A stretch of 64,000 bases of DNA, from assembly GCF_030651915.1 (NCBI RefSeq), contig NZ_JAUSBV010000008.1, forward strand, positions 248,001-312,000, read 5' to 3'. Position 1 is the first letter of the stretch; every line of letters begins with the position of its first letter. The stretch comes from Parvibaculum sp. (lineage in GTDB: Bacteria; Pseudomonadota; Alphaproteobacteria; Parvibaculales; Parvibaculaceae). Below, one piece after another: positions 50,336 through 61,244 of this stretch. The position numbers and the translations under genes were made by a program. The notes under the pieces are model-generated. The model was not told the origin of the DNA and searched no databases. It saw nothing but the letters and a program-made list of their open reading frames with translations.

Positions 50336-51214
50336 TCAGCGCCGGACGCGCCCGGCCTCGGCGCCGAAATAGCGGAAGAACTCGCCATCCGGCGTCACGA
50401 TCATCGTCGTGTTGTCGCCTTTCAGGCCCTCGCGATAGGCCTGCATCGAGCGGTAAAAGGCGAAGAACTCGGTATCGCGCGAATAGGCCTCGGCATAGAT
50501 GTTGTTGCGCATCGCATCGCCCTCGCCGCGGGCCAGCTGCCCATCGCGTTCGGCCTCGGCGATGATGACCGTCGATTCACGATCGGCACGGGCACGGATA
50601 CGCTGCGCCTCCTCGTTGCCTTGCGCACGGATTTCAGCCGCTTCGCGCTCGCGCTCGGTCTGCATACGCTGATAGATCGCCATGCTGTTCTGTTCCGGCA
50701 GGTCGGCGCGGCGGATACGGACATCCACCACCTCGATGCCGAATTGCTGGGTGGCGTTGTTGAACGCTGCCTGGATGTTCTTCATCAGACCGGCGCGATT
50801 GTCGCGCACCAGTTCTTCCAGCGTATGATCGCCGAGCACGTTCCTGAGCGACGAGATGAAGTTCGGCTGCAGCCGCTGGGTCGCGTTGCGCGGATCGCCG
50901 ACCGACTGATAGAAGCGCAACGAGTCGACGATGCGATAACGCGCAAAGGCATCGACCACCAGGCGCTTGCGGTCCTTGGCGATGATTTCCTCGGCCGGCG
51001 AGTCGAGATTGAGAATGCGCTTGTCGATATAGACGACATTCTGGATGACCGGCAGCTTCCAGTGCAGGCCCGGTTCCGTGATGACCTGACGCGGGTCGCC
51101 GAACTGCAGCACGATCGCCTGCTGCGTCATGCTGACCGTGAAGGCGGAAAGATAAAGCACGACCGCGATAATGAGCGCGGTGATGCCGACGCCTATGGCT
51201 ATCGACCTGTTCAT
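50336..51214 (-). CDS. hflC: Protease modulator HflC
   Basis: SPFH/prohibitin domain; FGDPRQVITEPGLHWKLP; pairing with HflK. Confidence 0.96.
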   Translation of the reverse strand: MNRSIAIGVGITALIIAVVLYLSAFTVSMTQQAIVLQFGDPRQVITEPGLHWKLPVIQNVVYIDKRILNLDSPAEEIIAKDRKRLVVDAFARYRIVDSLRFYQSVGDPRNATQRLQPNFISSLRNVLGDHTLEELVRDNRAGLMKNIQAAFNNATQQFGIEVVDVRIRRADLPEQNSMAIYQRMQTEREREAAEIRAQGNEEAQRIRARADRESTVIIAEAERDGQLARGEGDAMRNNIYAEAYSRDTEFFAFYRSMQAYREGLKGDNTTMIVTPDGEFFRYFGAEAGRVRR

Positions 51215-52380
51215 CGGCCACCTCCCGTCGTCGCGCCCGGGGCGGGCGCGGCTGCCGGTGCCCTCGGCTTCAGCTCATTGAGCGGAAGATAGGGCAACAC
51301 GCTTTGCGCGCCCTGCGCACCGTCCATAAGCACCTTGTTCATACCGCCAAGAACTTCCTGCATGGTTTCGAGATAGATGCGCCGCCGCGTCACATCCGTC
51401 GCCTTTTTGTATTCCTCGTAGATCGAGACGAAACGTCCCGCCTCGCCCTGCGCCTCGGCGACGATCTGTTCGCGATAGGCCTCGGCGGCCTGCGTGATCT
51501 GCGCCGCATCGCCGCGCGCACGCGGGATGACGGTGTTGGCATAGGTCTCGGCCTGGTTGCGCAACCGCTCCTGGTCGGCGCGCGCCGCTTGCACGTCGCG
51601 GAAGGCGTCGAGCACCTGTGCCGGCGGATCGACTTTCTGCAATCTCACTTCGGTGATTTCGATGCCCGCACCATAGCTGTCGAGCGTCGCCTGCAGTCCG
51701 GCGCGCACCTGATTCTGCACCTCGGCACGGCCGACGGTCTGCAGCACTTCGATCTGCGACTGGCCGACCGCCTCACGCATCATGCTTTCGGCGACGGCTT
51801 TCACCGCCCGGTCGGGATCTTCGACATTGAAAAGAAAGGAATGCGCGCTGTTGATACGCCACTGCACCGAGAAGCCGATATCGACGATGTTTTCGTCGCC
51901 GGTCAGCATCAGGCTTTCTTCCGGCACCGCGATCGCCGAACTGCCTGCCACGCGGATGCCGATGTCGACGGTCGTAATGTTGGTGACGGCCGGCGTGTAG
52001 ACCGTTTCGATCGGGAACGGAAATTTCATGTGGAGGCCGGGCTCGACCGTGCGCACCAGCTTGCCGAAACGCAGCACAATGCCCTGCTCATTGACATTGA
52101 CGCGGAAGAACGAGCTGTAGGCAATGAGACCGAGAATCACGAGGCCGATCAGGATAAACGGCCCTGAACCGCCGCCGGCACCAACGCGGGTCCCGCCACC
52201 ACCACCGCCGCCACCGGGAAACATCTGCCGGAACTTCTCTTGCGCGCGCCGGATCAGCTCATCAAGGTCGGGCGGTTGATTGCCGCCGCCGGAAGGCCCC
52301 TGCCCCCACGGACCCCGATTACCGCCACCGCCGCCCTGCCAGCCGCCACCGCCGCCACCGTTCTGATTGCTCCAGGGCAT
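51211..52380 (-). CDS. hflK: FtsH protease activity modulator HflK
   Basis: Gly-rich N-terminus, TM, SPFH domain; 4-bp overlap with hflC. Confidence 0.96.
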   Translation of the reverse strand: MPWSNQNGGGGGGWQGGGGGNRGPWGQGPSGGGNQPPDLDELIRRAQEKFRQMFPGGGGGGGGTRVGAGGGSGPFILIGLVILGLIAYSSFFRVNVNEQGIVLRFGKLVRTVEPGLHMKFPFPIETVYTPAVTNITTVDIGIRVAGSSAIAVPEESLMLTGDENIVDIGFSVQWRINSAHSFLFNVEDPDRAVKAVAESMMREAVGQSQIEVLQTVGRAEVQNQVRAGLQATLDSYGAGIEITEVRLQKVDPPAQVLDAFRDVQAARADQERLRNQAETYANTVIPRARGDAAQITQAAEAYREQIVAEAQGEAGRFVSIYEEYKKATDVTRRRIYLETMQEVLGGMNKVLMDGAQGAQSVLPYLPLNELKPRAPAAAPAPGATTGGGR

Positions 52381-52563
52381 CCATATTCCTTCGATTGCTT
52401 CGTGAGAGACCGGTTGGAAACACCACTATCGGGGGTTATATGACAGACACCATGTCCGCGCAACGCGAACCGGACGCAGCGCAACCCGAAATGCGGGGAT
52501 CGCACGAATTCTCCGTCGCACGCGGCCATAACCGTCACATATGGGCAAACAGGCAAATTATCC

Positions 52564-53709
52564 ATGAGCAGCATAACCCGAGACGATGTTGCCGCCGCGT
52601 TGTCGGTCGTCATCGACGACGAGACGGGCAAGGATGTCGTCACCGCCGGCATATTGCAGGGACTGGTCGTGCGCGAGGGACATGTCGGCTTTTCGCTTGA
52701 GGTCGATCCTGCCAGGGGCGCGGCAAAGGAACCGCTGCGCCAGGCTTGCGAGGCCGCTGTGAAATGCCTGCCCGGCGTGCTGAGTGTAACGGCGGTTTTG
52801 ACGGCACATCGTGGCGGCGCGGCGGCGCAACGCCCCGCACATGGACATGCACATGACGATCGGCCAAAGCAGCCGCGCGCGGCGCAGCAGGGTCCGTTGC
52901 GCATTCCCGGCGTCACGGCGATCGTCGCCGTGGCGAGCGGCAAGGGCGGCGTCGGTAAATCGACGGTCGCAATCAATCTCGCGCTGGCCCTGTCGAAGCT
53001 CGGCCGCCGCGTCGGCCTGCTCGACGCCGATATCTACGGACCTTCCATCCCGCGCATGATGGGCATCAAGGGCAAGCCCGAGACCCGGGACGGCAAGAAG
53101 CTGCTGCCGATGGAGAACTACGGCATCAAGACAATGTCGATCGGCTATCTCGTCGACGAGGACACGCCGATGATCTGGCGCGGGCCAATGGTGCAATCGG
53201 CGCTGACGCAAATGATGATGGATGTCGAGTGGGGCGAACTCGATGTGCTGGTCGTCGACATGCCGCCAGGCACTGGCGACGCGCAACTCACCATGGCGCA
53301 ACGCGTGCCCCTGACAGGTGCCGTCGTCGTCTCAACGCCGCAGGAAATCGCGCTGATCGACGCCCGCAAGGGCTATGCGATGTTCGAGAAGACGCATGTG
53401 CCTGTTTTCGGCATCGTCGAGAACATGGCCTATTTCATCAGTCCGGGGTCGGGTGAGAAGTCCTACATCTTCGGCGAAGGCGGTGCGCGGCGTATGGCCG
53501 AGAAACTCGGCTGCGACTTCCTCGGTGAAGTGCCGCTCCACATGACGATCCGCGAGACATCCGATAGTGGCCGGCCCGTAGTCGCCACCGCACCGGACAG
53601 TCCGGAAGCAAAACCATTCCTCGACATCGCCGCGCGCGTCGCCGCCCATATCGACCGCGCCCTTGCCGACACGGCGCGCAAGGCGCCGGTCATTTCCATC
53701 GAGGACTGA
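52564..53709 (+). CDS. Mrp/ApbC-family Fe-S carrier P-loop ATPase
   Basis: VASGKGGVGKSTVAINLALALSKLGRRVGLLDADIYGPSIPRMMG; N-terminal MIP18-like domain. Confidence 0.96.
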   Translation: MSSITRDDVAAALSVVIDDETGKDVVTAGILQGLVVREGHVGFSLEVDPARGAAKEPLRQACEAAVKCLPGVLSVTAVLTAHRGGAAAQRPAHGHAHDDRPKQPRAAQQGPLRIPGVTAIVAVASGKGGVGKSTVAINLALALSKLGRRVGLLDADIYGPSIPRMMGIKGKPETRDGKKLLPMENYGIKTMSIGYLVDEDTPMIWRGPMVQSALTQMMMDVEWGELDVLVVDMPPGTGDAQLTMAQRVPLTGAVVVSTPQEIALIDARKGYAMFEKTHVPVFGIVENMAYFISPGSGEKSYIFGEGGARRMAEKLGCDFLGEVPLHMTIRETSDSGRPVVATAPDSPEAKPFLDIAARVAAHIDRALADTARKAPVISIED

Positions 53710-53766
53710 AACGAAAACGGCCGGCCCCTCGCGGAGCCGGCCATTCCGATAGACCGCCTGAAGGTT

Positions 53767-54102
53767 TCAGCGGCCCGCGACCAGCGTCGCAGTTTCTTTC
53801 GAGCCATCGGGTGCCGTCAGCTCCCATGTCTCGCCGATGTCGCGCGATTGAGCCGCCACGCAATAGGGCTCGTCGCCACCGAGGAAGCAGGCCGTATCGC
53901 CGTCAATCTCATAGGTGCCTTCCGCGGTGCTGCCATCCGGCAGCTTCTGCGAATAGGCCCCGCCCGCGTCGATATAGACCGAGCGCTCGCCGGCGGCGCC
54001 AACCACGTTGACGGTGTTGCCATAGAAATTGGCGAACGGATCGGCGAGAGCCGCTCCGGTGAACGCAAACAACGCAACGAGTACACTCACAAATAGACGC
54101 AT
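53767..54102 (-). CDS. Small secreted hypothetical protein
   Basis: Signal peptide MRLFVSVLVALFAFTGAALA; compact domain with two Cys (TACFLGGDEPYCVA). Confidence 0.75.
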   Translation of the reverse strand: MRLFVSVLVALFAFTGAALADPFANFYGNTVNVVGAAGERSVYIDAGGAYSQKLPDGSTAEGTYEIDGDTACFLGGDEPYCVAAQSRDIGETWELTAPDGSKETATLVAGR

Positions 54103-54221
54103 TCTGTCCTCCCTATCTTCAGATCGATCACCGTGTACCCCAAAGGCGGCGCATGTTTGCACGGCCTCTGGCATGCGGAAAGGTACATTCCGGAACCGGA
54201 ACATACTTTTCCATCATCCCG

Positions 54222-55139
54222 TTACTTGTTGAGGAAGTTGAGCGGCAGCCCGGCCACCGGCCAGTCCATCGACACGAGCCTTCCGCTCGAAGACAGCGTG
54301 ATATAGGCCGTCTTCAAGTCCTTGCCGCCGAAACAGATATTGGTGGTGATGAAATCGTCGGTCGGCGTGTGCGTCACCTTCGAGCCGTCGGGCGAGATCG
54401 TGGTGATGCCCGCATTGAAAATCGTCGCCACACAGATATTGCCCTCCGCATCGACCGCAAGACTGTCGAAGAAACAGAGCTGCGGTCCCGATGCCACGAA
54501 CCGGCCGGGCAGCGGACCCGGTTGCGGCGCAACTTCGCCCGGCCCCTTGATGTCGAAGGCCCAGAGACGGCCGGGGATCGTGTCGGCGACATATACGGTC
54601 TTCTCGTCGGGCGAGAGGCCGACGCCGTTGGGCGAGGTGATCGGGAAAACGACTTCCTTGATCATCGAGCCGTCGATTTTTGCGTAGTAGAGGCCGCCGC
54701 GATCCTGTGTGCGGCCACGTCCCTTGCCGAGATCGGTGAACCAGAAGCCGCCCGACTTGTCGAATACGATGTCGTTGGGCCCGTTCAGCGGAATGCCGTT
54801 GCACTCCTTGTAGAGCACCTTGAACGCACCGGTCTTGAGGTCGACACGCTCGATGCGTCCGCCGGAGTAATTGGCAGGTGCGTCGCCCGGCACAAGCGCA
54901 CCGTTGACCTCGTGGAACTCGAAACCGCCGTCGTTGCAGACATAACAGGCGCCATCGGGACCGATCGCCGCGCCGTTCGGCCCGCCGCCGAGCTCCGCGA
55001 TCACTTCGACCTTCCCAGCTGCCGTAACGCGCGTCAGCGTCCCGCGCGCGATCTCGACCAGCACGATGCTGCCGTCCGGCATCGCAATCGGACCTTCCGG
55101 AAACCGCAAGCCGTCGGCGACAAGTTTCATCGCAGTCAT
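54222..55139 (-). CDS. SMP-30/gluconolactonase family protein
   Basis: GLRFPEGPIAMPDGSIVLVE; GPNDIVFDKSGGFWFTDLG; SPNGVGLSPDEKTVYVADT. Confidence 0.93.
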   Translation of the reverse strand: MTAMKLVADGLRFPEGPIAMPDGSIVLVEIARGTLTRVTAAGKVEVIAELGGGPNGAAIGPDGACYVCNDGGFEFHEVNGALVPGDAPANYSGGRIERVDLKTGAFKVLYKECNGIPLNGPNDIVFDKSGGFWFTDLGKGRGRTQDRGGLYYAKIDGSMIKEVVFPITSPNGVGLSPDEKTVYVADTIPGRLWAFDIKGPGEVAPQPGPLPGRFVASGPQLCFFDSLAVDAEGNICVATIFNAGITTISPDGSKVTHTPTDDFITTNICFGGKDLKTAYITLSSSGRLVSMDWPVAGLPLNFLNK

Positions 55140-55224
55140 ATCAATCCTCCCTGATGTTCCGTCTGATGCGGAATTCTTGTGGGCCGCATTCTGTCAACGC
55201 GCGGCGGGTTCCGCAATGGCTCGT

Positions 55225-56067
55225 TCAATCAAGCCTCTGCCGGTGAAACGCCAGATGATCGCCGATGAATGTCTGGATGAAATAGTAGGAGTGATCGTGG
55301 CCAGGCTGGCGGCGCAACGTCAGCTTCTGCTTCACGGCCGCGCAAGCCGCCTCAAAAAGTTCCGGCTTCAGTTCCTTCTCGAGGAAATTATCGGCGAGCC
55401 CCTGATCGATCAGGATGTCGTCATAGCGCCCCAGCGCCGCGCCGCCCTCCATCAGCAGCGAAGCATCATGCGCCGCCCATTGCGCGCGATCCGGCCCGAG
55501 ATAGGCGCCGAGGGCCTTTTCACCCCAGGGACAGCGAGTCGGCGAAACGATGGGCGCAAAGGCCGAAACCGAACGGAAGAGGTCGGGATGCTTCAAGGCA
55601 AGCGTCAGCGCCCCGTGCCCGCCCATCGAATGACCGCAAATGCCGAGCCGCGCCGCATCGACCGGAAAATTCTCGGTCAGCGCCGCATGCAGATCGCGGA
55701 CGATGTAGCTCTCCATTCTGAAATGCGGCGCCCATGGCTTTTCGGTCGCATCGATGTAGAAACCCGCGCCCTGTCCGAGATCGTAGGCTTCGCAATCGGC
55801 GACACCCGGACCCCGCGGGCTGGTGTCCGGCGCGACAACCGCCAGCCCGAGCTTCGATGCATGTGCATAGGCGCCGGCCTTCACGGTGAAGTTTTCTTCC
55901 GTGCAGGTCAGGCCTGCGAGAAAAATCACCGCCGGGAATGGCCCCTTGCCATCCGGCACATAGACCGAAAAGCGCATCGGCGTGCCCGTCGCCACCGAGG
56001 CATGACGATGGATGCCGAGCGTGCCGGCGAAACAGCGATGCGTTTCGAGCGTTTCGACAGCCATCAA
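55225..56067 (-). CDS. fghA: S-formylglutathione hydrolase
   Basis: [35 protein letters not shown]; adjacent to class III ADH. Confidence 0.96.
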   Translation of the reverse strand: MMAVETLETHRCFAGTLGIHRHASVATGTPMRFSVYVPDGKGPFPAVIFLAGLTCTEENFTVKAGAYAHASKLGLAVVAPDTSPRGPGVADCEAYDLGQGAGFYIDATEKPWAPHFRMESYIVRDLHAALTENFPVDAARLGICGHSMGGHGALTLALKHPDLFRSVSAFAPIVSPTRCPWGEKALGAYLGPDRAQWAAHDASLLMEGGAALGRYDDILIDQGLADNFLEKELKPELFEAACAAVKQKLTLRRQPGHDHSYYFIQTFIGDHLAFHRQRLD

Positions 56068-57173
56068 TAAACCACGACGGAACGGATCGACTTGCCTTCA
56101 TGCATCAGGTCGAAACCCTTGTTGATCTCTTCGAGCGGCATTGTGTGGGTGATCAGATTGTCGATGTCGACCTTGCCGTCCATGTACCAGTCGACAATGC
56201 GCGGCACGTCGGTGCGCCCGCGCGCGCCACCAAAGGCCGTCCCCTTCCAGACGCGGCCGGTAACGAGCTGAAACGGCCGTGTCGAGATTTCCTGTCCGGC
56301 GCCGGCGACACCGATGATGATGCTCTCGCCCCAGCCGCGATGGCAGCATTCGAGGGCCTGGCGCATCGTGTTGACGTTGCCGATGCATTCGAAGCTGTAA
56401 TCGGCGCCGCCGCCGGTCAGTTCGACGATATGGCCAACCACATCGCCCTTCACTTCCCTGGGATTGACGAAATGCGTCATGCCGAATTGCCGCGCGAGAC
56501 TTTCGCGTGCCGGGTTGATGTCGACGCCGACAATCATGTTGGCGCCGACCATGCGCGCGCCCTGAATGACGTTGAGGCCGATGCCGCCAAGTCCGAAGAC
56601 GACGACATTGGCGCCCGCCTCCACTTTCGCCGTGAAGATCACCGCCCCGAGACCCGTTGTCACGCCGCAGCCGATGTAACAGATCTTGTCGAACGGCGCG
56701 TCCTTGCGCACTTTCGCCAGCGCGATTTCCGGCAGCACGGTGTAATTGGCAAAGGTCGAGCAGCCCATGTAATGCAGCACCGGCTTGCCCTTGTACGAAA
56801 AGCGGCTGGTGCCGTCGGGCATCACGCCCTTGCCCTGCGTCGCGCGGATCGAGGTGCAGAGATTGGTCTTGTGGCTGGTGCAGCTTTTGCACTCGCGGCA
56901 TTCGGGCGTGTAGAGCGGGATCACATGGTCGCCGACCGCGAGCGACTTGACGCCGGGTCCGACCTCGACGACGACGCCCGCGCCCTCATGGCCGAGGATC
57001 GCCGGAAAGGCGCCTTCGGGGTCTTCGCCCGACAGCGTGAACGCATCGGTGTGGCAAATGCCGGTGGCCTTGATCTCGACCAGCACCTCGCCCGCTTTCG
57101 GCCCGTCGAGCTGTACCGTTTCGATTTCGAGCGGTTTGCCCGCCTCGAATGCCACCGCCGCACGCACATCCAT
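56064..57173 (-). CDS. adhC: S-(hydroxymethyl)glutathione dehydrogenase / class III alcohol dehydrogenase
   Basis: [58 protein letters not shown]. Confidence 0.98.
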   Translation of the reverse strand: MDVRAAVAFEAGKPLEIETVQLDGPKAGEVLVEIKATGICHTDAFTLSGEDPEGAFPAILGHEGAGVVVEVGPGVKSLAVGDHVIPLYTPECRECKSCTSHKTNLCTSIRATQGKGVMPDGTSRFSYKGKPVLHYMGCSTFANYTVLPEIALAKVRKDAPFDKICYIGCGVTTGLGAVIFTAKVEAGANVVVFGLGGIGLNVIQGARMVGANMIVGVDINPARESLARQFGMTHFVNPREVKGDVVGHIVELTGGGADYSFECIGNVNTMRQALECCHRGWGESIIIGVAGAGQEISTRPFQLVTGRVWKGTAFGGARGRTDVPRIVDWYMDGKVDIDNLITHTMPLEEINKGFDLMHEGKSIRSVVVY

Positions 57174-57250
57174 ATGTCGTCTCCGTTGGGAAATCTGCTT
57201 ATGAATTTCAGAGCGTCATTGTGAGCCGGGCGGCCCGGCGACGCAATTGC

Positions 57251-57766
57251 TCAGACCCGCTCCAGCACAACGAAGGAACAATCGGCGCTGTCCTTCTCTC
57301 CCGCCACGCGTCGCTCGCGAGAGGTCTCGCGCCATTGCCGGCGATCGAAGGCTGGAAAACTGACATCGCCCTCAGGCGATGCATGAACTTCGGTGATATA
57401 GAGCCGCGTCGCATGATCGAACGTCTCGGCATAGAGCTCCGCGCCGCCGATCACCATAATCTCATCCACGCCACTTGCCGTCGCAATTTCGCGCCCGCGC
57501 ACGAGCGCCGCCGCCGCCGACGTCGTGACCTCCGCGCCATCCGCCGCATAGGCCGCATTGCGCGTGACGACGATGTTCGGACGGCCCGGCAACGGCTTCT
57601 TCGGCAATGATTCCCATGTCTTGCGGCCCATGATGACGGGCTTTCCCATCGTCACCCGCTTGAAGAACGCCATGTCGCCCGTGAGCCGCCACGGCAAGCC
57701 ATTGTCGCGGCCGATGACGCCATTGTCGGCAATGGCAACGACGAAGCAGACATGAGCGCCCATCAC
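57251..57766 (-). CDS. folA: Dihydrofolate reductase
   Basis: AIADNGVIGRDNGLPWRLTGDMAFFKRVTMGKPVIMGRKTWESLP. ATG at 57763 or GTG at 57766. Confidence 0.97.
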   Translation of the reverse strand: MMGAHVCFVVAIADNGVIGRDNGLPWRLTGDMAFFKRVTMGKPVIMGRKTWESLPKKPLPGRPNIVVTRNAAYAADGAEVTTSAAAALVRGREIATASGVDEIMVIGGAELYAETFDHATRLYITEVHASPEGDVSFPAFDRRQWRETSRERRVAGEKDSADCSFVVLERV

Positions 57767-57924
57767 ACCACCCGGCTTTCAAAAAGCGCCGTGAAATCCG
57801 GCGCGCGCAAGGCTTCCGGATCGAGCGGCCTCAGACTGACCAGTATGGCGAACATCGCGAAGGCGGCGAGCAGCAGCACCGCGATCGTCAGCCCGAAGAG
57901 CAGCATCCGCCGACGCGTCCGCAT
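57763..57924 (-). CDS. Unlisted 53-aa single-TM protein between thyA and folA
   Basis: My translation: [58 protein letters not shown] overlaps at both ends. Confidence 0.7.
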   Translation of the reverse strand: MRTRRRMLLFGLTIAVLLLAAFAMFAILVSLRPLDPEALRAPDFTALFESRVV

Positions 57925-58718
57925 CAGACCGCGACAGGCGCGGCGATATGCGGATGCGCCTCGTAGCCTTCGAGCCGGAAATCGTCATAGGTGAAATCGA
58001 AAAGGCTCGTCACATCGGGATTGATGTGCATGACAGGCAGCTTTTTCGGCTCTCGTGAGAGCTGTTTGTCCGCCTGTTCCAGATGATTGAGATAGAGATG
58101 CGCGTCGCCGAAGGTGTGGATAAATTCGCCGGGTTTGAGGCCGGTCACCTGCGCCACCATCATCGTCAGCAGCGCATAGGAAGCGATGTTGAATGGCACG
58201 CCGAGGAAGATGTCGGCCGAGCGCTGGTAGAGCTGGCAGGAGAGCTTGCCTTCAGCCACATAGAACTGGAACAGGCAATGGCAGGGCGGCAGCGCCATGT
58301 GGTCGACATCGGCGACATTCCAGGCCGAGACGATCAACCGCCGCGAATCCGGATTGTTTTTGATCTGCTCCAGCAGGTTCCTGATCTGGTCAATCTTGGT
58401 GCCGTCGGGTGCCGGCCATGAGCGCCACTGGTGGCCATAGACCGGTCCAAGATCGCCATTGGCGTCCGCCCAGTCGTCCCAAATGCTGACGCCGTTGGCT
58501 TTCAGATAGGCGATGTTGGTGTCGCCGGCGAGAAACCACAGCAATTCATGCACGATCGACTTCAGATGCAGCTTCTTGGTCGTCACCAGCGGAAAACCTT
58601 GCGCAAGGTCGAAGCGCATCTGATGGCCGAATATGCTGCGCGTGCCGGTGCCGGTGCGGTCGGTCTTGGTCACGCCCGTGTCGCGCGCAAGGCGCATGAG
58701 GTCGAGATATTGTTTCAT
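57924..58718 (-). CDS. thyA: Thymidylate synthase
   Basis: [15 protein letters not shown]...[39 protein letters not shown]. Start at 58718, not the 649-aa ORF. Confidence 0.98.
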   Translation of the reverse strand: MKQYLDLMRLARDTGVTKTDRTGTGTRSIFGHQMRFDLAQGFPLVTTKKLHLKSIVHELLWFLAGDTNIAYLKANGVSIWDDWADANGDLGPVYGHQWRSWPAPDGTKIDQIRNLLEQIKNNPDSRRLIVSAWNVADVDHMALPPCHCLFQFYVAEGKLSCQLYQRSADIFLGVPFNIASYALLTMMVAQVTGLKPGEFIHTFGDAHLYLNHLEQADKQLSREPKKLPVMHINPDVTSLFDFTYDDFRLEGYEAHPHIAAPVAV

Positions 58719-58880
58719 CGCTGGTCCTGAGATTCGGCTGACCAGTCTAACCCCGGCGAAGCCCCGCCGCCACCGCGCGGCAATCCCCGTCACAAGCCTG
58801 TGATTTGATACGGAAAATCTGGCGGCGATGCCCCGCCCGCGCCAGAATGCCCGCAAAACGGCAAGGGGCAAGGGACCACC

Positions 58881-60044
58881 ATGAAACGCATAATGCTCGG
58901 CATCGGCGCGGCGCTCGTGCTCGCCGCCATCCTCTTCCTGGAGGTCTTGCCCGGTTTCGTCGAGGGCCAGATCAACCGCCTGGTCGATGTCGGCCCCCTC
59001 GAAGTGACCGAAGAGGCCGCCCGCCATCACCAGCGGCTGAATGTCGTCGATCTCCATGCCGACACGCTGCTCTGGGCGAGAGACCCGCTGGCGCGCGCCA
59101 GCCGCGGCCATGTCGACCTGCCCCGCCTTGTCGACGGCAATGTGACGCTGCAGGTTTTTTCGGTGGTGACGAAAGTCCCCCGCAGCCAGCGCCACACCGG
59201 CACGGATGCGAATTCCGACGTCATCACCCTGCTGGCGATGGCGCAGCGCTGGCCGGCCCGCACCTGGGACAGCCTCTTCGAGCGCGCGCTCTATCAGGCC
59301 GAAAAGCTGCACCGCGCCGAGGCGGCCGCGCCGGGTGAGCTGCGCATCATCCGCACCGCCGCCGACATCGATGCGCTGCTCGCCGCGCGCGCGGGGAACC
59401 GCCCGGTCGGCGGGTTGCTCGCCACCGAAGGCTCGCACCCGCTCGAAGGCCAGCTCGAAAACATCGAGACGCTTTACGACGCCGGCTACCGGATGATGGG
59501 CTTGCAGCATTTCTTCGACAACGAGCTCGGCGGCTCGTTGCACGGACTTTCGTCGGGCGGCCTCACCGAATTCGGCAGGCAAGCCGTGCGCGAGATGGAG
59601 CGCCTCGGCATCATTGTCGATGTGGCCCATTCCTCCCATGCGGTCGTCGAGGATGTGCTCGACATCGCCACCCGGCCCATCGTCATTTCCCACACCGGCA
59701 TCAAGGGCGCCTGCAACAGCCCGCGCAACATCGACGACGCCTTGATGAAGCGCGTCGCGGAAGCCGGCGGCCTGATCGGTATGGGCTACTGGAAAAGCGC
59801 CATCTGCGATCCGGCGCCCGAAGGCATCGTCCGCGCCATCCGTTATGCGATCGACGAGCTCGGCGTCGATCACGTCGCGCTCGGTTCGGACTACGACGGC
59901 GCCGTGCCGGTCGCTTTCGACACCTCGGAACTGGCGTTGCTGACCGGCGCCATGCGCGACGCCGATTTCACCGAAGAGGAAATCGAAAAGGTGATGGGCG
60001 GCAATGCGCTCCGCCTCTTCCGCGAATTGCTGCCGGCGGGATAG
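58881..60044 (+). CDS. Membrane dipeptidase (peptidase M19)
   Basis: [54 protein letters not shown]. Confidence 0.94.
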   Translation: MKRIMLGIGAALVLAAILFLEVLPGFVEGQINRLVDVGPLEVTEEAARHHQRLNVVDLHADTLLWARDPLARASRGHVDLPRLVDGNVTLQVFSVVTKVPRSQRHTGTDANSDVITLLAMAQRWPARTWDSLFERALYQAEKLHRAEAAAPGELRIIRTAADIDALLAARAGNRPVGGLLATEGSHPLEGQLENIETLYDAGYRMMGLQHFFDNELGGSLHGLSSGGLTEFGRQAVREMERLGIIVDVAHSSHAVVEDVLDIATRPIVISHTGIKGACNSPRNIDDALMKRVAEAGGLIGMGYWKSAICDPAPEGIVRAIRYAIDELGVDHVALGSDYDGAVPVAFDTSELALLTGAMRDADFTEEEIEKVMGGNALRLFRELLPAG

Positions 60045-60047
60045 GCC

Positions 60048-60650
60048 TCACGCCGGCAGATAGCGGAAGCGGCCATTGACCGGGAAGCGCTCGAGAATAT
60101 CGGCATATTCGGCGCCGCCGCCGATATTGTGGATGACGAACAGGCGCGCCGCGCCCCGCACCCGCCTGTCCGACACCACCGAAATATGCGGCAGCCGCCC
60201 GCCGATCGTCTGCGTCACCAGATCGCCGGGCGCCAGCGCTTCCTCCGCCGCCAGTTCCGCCCCTTGCCGCCGGAGGAATGTCGCGAGGTTGGGCACCCGC
60301 CGATGGTCGATATTGCGGTCGGGCCGGGTCAGGCCCCAATTGGCCGGATAGGCGGCGAAATTCTCGGCCATGTCCTCATGCACGAGGCGCTGCAGATCGG
60401 TGCCCAGCGCAGCGCGATAAGCCCGCACGACAACATCCGTACAGACACCGCGTTCCGGTTCCACATCGCCGCCCGGATAGCCAATGCGGCGATAGGCGCC
60501 GTCATAGACCGTCGTGACGCCGATCTGCGCCCGCGCCGCCTCGACGAGCTTCACCGCCGCCTCCGCCGGCTCGGCCGCCAGCCGCGCCGGAAGTGCCAGC
60601 ACCGGCGGCAGCGTGGCCAGCCCGAAAACCACCGAACGGCGCGAAATCAT
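60048..60650 (-). CDS. DUF1287 family secreted protein
   Basis: Signal peptide; QIGVTTVYDGAYRRIGYPGGDVEPERGVCTDVVVRAYR. Confidence 0.9.
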   Translation of the reverse strand: MISRRSVVFGLATLPPVLALPARLAAEPAEAAVKLVEAARAQIGVTTVYDGAYRRIGYPGGDVEPERGVCTDVVVRAYRAALGTDLQRLVHEDMAENFAAYPANWGLTRPDRNIDHRRVPNLATFLRRQGAELAAEEALAPGDLVTQTIGGRLPHISVVSDRRVRGAARLFVIHNIGGGAEYADILERFPVNGRFRYLPA

Positions 60651-60739
60651 GCATTTCCCCTTCAAATCCTGCCTGCCGGAAGGTTCGCCGCCGATTTCGC
60701 CGGAATTGAGGTTCAAATAAGGAATTTCCCGCCTATATT

Positions 60740-61075
60740 AGAAGGGCCGGTGGGTTCTCCCGCTCGGCTATGGCGATAAACGGACTGTGGAATAAGCCAT
60801 TCGGACCCGGGGGCAGTACCCGGCGCCTCCACCAAATTCTCCCTGTCGCGGCAGGGGCTCTGGGGGCGAAACAGGATCGACGAGGGTGTAAAGACAGTTT
60901 TTTTGCCCGGCATGGTTCCGCCGTCATCGGGCCGTTTTATAGTTGCCAACGACAACTATGCTGAGGCGCGTCTCGCTGCTTAATGCAGTGCGATAGCTTC
61001 AAATCAAGTCCCTGGCTTTAGCCGGTCAGGGCGGGGTTCGGGGGTACCTGGCAACAGAAACCCCCACTTTTTGTC
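60740..61075 (+). ncRNA. ssrA: tmRNA, circularly permuted two-piece alphaproteobacterial form (outer ends approximate)
   Basis: Acceptor piece ends ...TTCGGACCCGGGGGCAGTACCCGGCGCCTCCACCA (CCA to 60834); then 5' piece GGGGGCGAAACAGGATCGACGAGGG (from 60862) and tag ORF 60945-60983 GCCAACGACAACTATGCTGAGGCGCGTCTCGCTGCTTAA = ANDNYAEARLAA*. Confidence 0.95.
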
Positions 61076-61244
61076 CACATCCAGACTGCCAGCCCAAAAG
61101 AGCGGTGTCGCGCACGCCACACTTGCAAAATCTCGCAGCGCCGCACGGCGCGAAGCGCCGCTTCGTCTGGATTTAACGGCCAATCGCTGATTGAATCGGG
61201 CGGTTCGAAAAAAGCGCGACTCACGCGCCCTCCGGGAGCTGACC

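Noticed and set aside
58719-59873. Long N-terminal extension of the thyA ORF
   Set aside because: thyA family starts at MKQYLDL (58718); the extension is antisense to the M19 dipeptidase.
60713-60955. 80-aa minus ORF and small ORFs over 60.7-61.3 kb
   Set aside because: The region is the tmRNA gene and its flank.
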